DNA of 37,035 bases from an uncultured Clostridia bacterium (lineage in GTDB: Bacteria; Bacillota; Clostridia; Christensenellales; UBA1242): the NCBI GenBank assembly GCA_944383255.1, contig CALWOY010000055.1, positions 1 through 37,035 on the forward strand, given 5' to 3'. Below, piece after piece: positions 35,207-37,035 of this stretch; the first letter of the stretch is position 1, and each line of letters starts with the position of its first letter. The notes under the pieces are model-generated. The model worked only from the letters and a program-made list of their open reading frames with translations. It was not told the DNA's origin and made no database searches. A program made the translations under genes and the position numbers.

Positions 35207-36073
35207 AAGTTTTTTGAAATCATCAGGAAAGGGAATACTTAAATTAATGTTCTTTCCGTTTGGCATTTGAAATGACATTTCTTTACAAACCAAGGCTGTG
35301 TGAGAAATTAAATCAGATTTTTCTCCATATATTGTATCACCAAGCAGTGGGTGACCTATAGAAGATAAATGTACTCTTATTTGGTGAGTTCTGCCATGCT
35401 CTAAAGTAATTTTTAAACAGCAATAACCATTGAAATTTTGTACTATTTGAACATGTGTAGTTGCAGGTTTTCCATTTGTAGAAACCACTCGTTTATTGAC
35501 ATTATAGCCGTCATTGTTAATTAAAGTGTCTATATTTTTATTGATTACAACATCACTTTCAATATTTCCGACACATAAGGCATAATAAACTTTTTTTACT
35601 GCATTAGGCTTATTTAAATAGTTACTAATTAAACTATTTTTGGCAACCAGGACTATTCCAGATGCTTCTTTATCTAATCTATTTATTATTCTTACAACGA
35701 AGTTTTCTTTTTCATATCTTGCTACAAGAGCCCCTGATAAATTATATGAAAAATGTGACCTAGAAGGCATTGTCGCCAACATACTTGGTTTGTTTATTGC
35801 AATCACATCTTCATCTTCATATACTATATCTAGTGGTATTATGCAAGGACATATCATTGTTTTTGTGTTTGGATTGATATTTACAGATATTATATCCCCA
35901 TCTTTTACATTTGTGTCACTATTGCATGCCACCCCATTTAATTTAATAAACCCAAACTTTTTTCTTAAATTTTTTAGATAGTTTTCACTATAACCATTTT
36001 TGCGAAGAAAAGAATAAATTGTTTGTCTTTCTGTGGCATTATTAACCACTATATCTTTATATTTAATTTCCAT
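35195..36073 (-). CDS. RluA-family pseudouridine synthase
   Basis: Isomerises uridine to pseudouridine in rRNA or tRNA. An N-terminal S4-like RNA-binding region (about 15-68) is followed by the catalytic domain with the motif NRLDKEASGIV, where Asp134 is the catalytic residue, and the later GRTHQIRVHL and GDTIYG motifs. Thr of the usual RLDxxTSG is Ala here. 292 residues, normal for RluD-type enzymes. The exact RNA target cannot be told from sequence. No good ribosome-binding site is seen. Confidence 0.92.
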   Translation of the reverse strand: MEIKYKDIVVNNATERQTIYSFLRKNGYSENYLKNLRKKFGFIKLNGVACNSDTNVKDGDIISVNINPNTKTMICPCIIPLDIVYEDEDVIAINKPSMLATMPSRSHFSYNLSGALVARYEKENFVVRIINRLDKEASGIVLVAKNSLISNYLNKPNAVKKVYYALCVGNIESDVVINKNIDTLINNDGYNVNKRVVSTNGKPATTHVQIVQNFNGYCCLKITLEHGRTHQIRVHLSSIGHPLLGDTIYGEKSDLISHTALVCKEMSFQMPNGKNINLSIPFPDDFKKLLRN

Positions 36074-36115
36074 ATCTAAAGAATATACAACTTTTACATT
36101 AAAATTGCAAAATGA

Positions 36116-36144
36116 TTGACAAACTTTTATGTATATGGTATCTT
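36116..36144 (+). promoter_or_regulatory. Promoter of the T-box-pheS unit
   Basis: Perfect -35 TTGACA (36116-36121), 17-base spacer and -10 TATCTT (36139-36144) with an extended TG (36136-36137). Transcription would start near 36151, just upstream of the T-box leader. Confidence 0.7.
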
Positions 36145-36159
36145 TTTGTTGTTTTTGAA

Positions 36160-36385
36160 AAACGATGATGAAAGACTAGTAATTGCATTAACGGCAAACA
36201 GAGATGAAAATTCGTGGCTGAGAGATTTTCTTTGCTTGTATGCAATGAATTCACTTTCTAGTTGCCAACTGAAGTAGTAGTAGGATTGGTCGGGAGATCC
36301 CGTAACAGATCAAATGAGTGTGCTTTGCATAACTTAGGTGGTACCGTGGCACTTTGCCGCCCTAAGATTTGCAAAGTTTTTTATT
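36160..36385 (+). promoter_or_regulatory. T-box riboswitch (Phe) with leader terminator, controls pheS
   Basis: The leader has the T-box landmarks. Stem I opens with GATGATGAAAGACTAGTA; its lower strand GACTAG (36174-36179) pairs with CTAGTT (36258-36263) and ATTGCAT (36182-36188) with ATGCAAT (36240-36246). Between these 3' strands lies the specifier codon TTC (36250-36252), followed by A. The T-box sequence AACTTAGGTGGTACCGTGG is at 36331-36349, with TGGT matching an ACCA tRNA end. The terminator pairs CTTTGCA and CTTAGG (36323-36338) with CCTAAG and TGCAAAG (36361-36376) before a T tract. Uncharged tRNA-Phe should favour the antiterminator and pheS expression. Confidence 0.92.
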
Positions 36386-36398
36386 TAAGGAGAATTTT

Positions 36399-37035
36399 AT
36401 GGTAGAACAAATAAATCAAATGCGTACTGAAGCAAATGGTAAGATTGACGCTTGTAAAGACTTAAAATCTTTGAATGATATTAGGGTTGAGTATCTTGGC
36501 AAACAAGGGAAACTTACAAATCTTTTGCATTCTATGAAAGACATCAATAAGGAAGATAGACCTAAGATTGGTCAACTTATAAATTTGGCAAGAGAAGAAA
36601 TAGAAAACAAATTAAAAAATTTGCAAATCAATCTAAACGAAAGAGCACTAGAAGAAAAAATGTCAAAAGAGAAAATTGACATAACAGAACCTTCTAAAAT
36701 AATTGAAAAAGGAGAAATACATCCCTTGCATAAAGTATTTGATAAACTAATTGATGCTTGTGTTGCCATGGGCTTTACTGTGATTACAGGACCAGAAGTT
36801 GAATATGATTATTACAACTTTGAAGCCTTAAATGTACCAAAAGATCACCCAGCACGTGACATGCAAGATACATTCTTTATAACTGACAATATCTTGCTTC
36901 GCTCTCAAACATCGTCTGTTCAAGTTAGAGCAATGCAATCAATGAAACCACCATTTAAAATTGTTAGCCCAGGTAGAACCTACAGAGCAGACAGTGATGC
37001 AACACATAGCCCAGTTTTTCACCAATTTGAAGGGC
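36399..37035 (+). CDS. pheS: Phenylalanyl-tRNA synthetase alpha subunit, partial
   Basis: Charges tRNA-Phe with the beta subunit PheT, expected just beyond the window. The 212 residues present cover the N-terminal coiled coil (about 1-90) with VEYLGKQGKLT, and the start of the catalytic core: HPLHKVFD, VITGPEVEYDYYNFEALN, HPARDMQDTF, LLRSQTSSVQVRAM and the motif 2 region GRTYRADSDATHSPVFHQ. The window ends inside the gene. TAAGGAG precedes the ATG. Controlled by the T-box leader upstream. Confidence 0.97.
   Translation, partial: MVEQINQMRTEANGKIDACKDLKSLNDIRVEYLGKQGKLTNLLHSMKDINKEDRPKIGQLINLAREEIENKLKNLQINLNERALEEKMSKEKIDITEPSKIIEKGEIHPLHKVFDKLIDACVAMGFTVITGPEVEYDYYNFEALNVPKDHPARDMQDTFFITDNILLRSQTSSVQVRAMQSMKPPFKIVSPGRTYRADSDATHSPVFHQFEG

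Overview
The window is AT-rich, densely packed and reads as chromosomal core DNA from an anaerobic, endospore-forming low-GC Gram-positive bacterium, most likely an uncultured member of the Clostridia. Support for this is the spoIIAA-spoIIAB-sigF operon, a spoVAC-spoVAD-spoVAE operon, yunB, a YlxY-type deacetylase, a HemZ-type radical SAM protein, separate secD and secF genes, a T-box leader in front of pheS, and strong AGGAGG ribosome-binding sites. I see no mobile element, CRISPR array or prophage gene.

Layout. 1-8.5 kb (+): secD-secF (protein export), then recJ, a Rel-type (p)ppGpp synthetase and hemZ, tightly spaced. 8.5-18.7 kb (+): rpsO, pnp, ylxY-like, spoIIIE/ftsK, rimO, pgsA, a cinA-like gene and recA; this is a compressed version of the order known from Bacillus. 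18.6-20.8 kb (-): a class A penicillin-binding protein, convergent with recA. 21-27.5 kb (+): miaB, mutS, mutL, miaA, linked by start/stop overlaps. 27.5-29.1 kb: a DUF4097 lipoprotein gene (-) and a divergent MerR-family regulator (+) sharing a textbook MerR-type promoter/operator. 29.2-29.8 kb (-): six tRNA genes (Pro, CAT-anticodon, Asp, Phe, Thr, Tyr) with promoter and terminator. 30-35.2 kb: the sporulation block, interrupted by an unrecognised lipoprotein with a Gly/Tyr-rich domain on the opposite strand. 35.2-37 kb: an RluA-family pseudouridine synthase (-), then a Phe T-box leader and the 5' part of pheS, cut by the window end.

How the genes work together: export (secDF), stringent response (rel), ribosome and RNA maturation (rpsO, pnp, rimO, miaB, miaA, rluA, tRNAs), recombination and mismatch repair (recJ, recA, mutS, mutL), cell wall and membrane synthesis (PBP, pgsA), and forespore programme (sigF operon, SpoIIIE, SpoVA, YunB, YlxY).

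The most notable pattern is that several well-known housekeeping proteins keep their fold but lack key parts: SecD and SecF lack the conserved intramembrane Asp, the Rel protein has lost the HD hydrolase residues, the CinA-like protein lacks the signature loops of both domains, and MiaB ends before its TRAM domain. The best candidates for undescribed biology are the Gly/Tyr-rich lipoprotein inside the sporulation locus and the MerR/DUF4097 module. All identifications come from reading motifs in the sequence; no database search was run.
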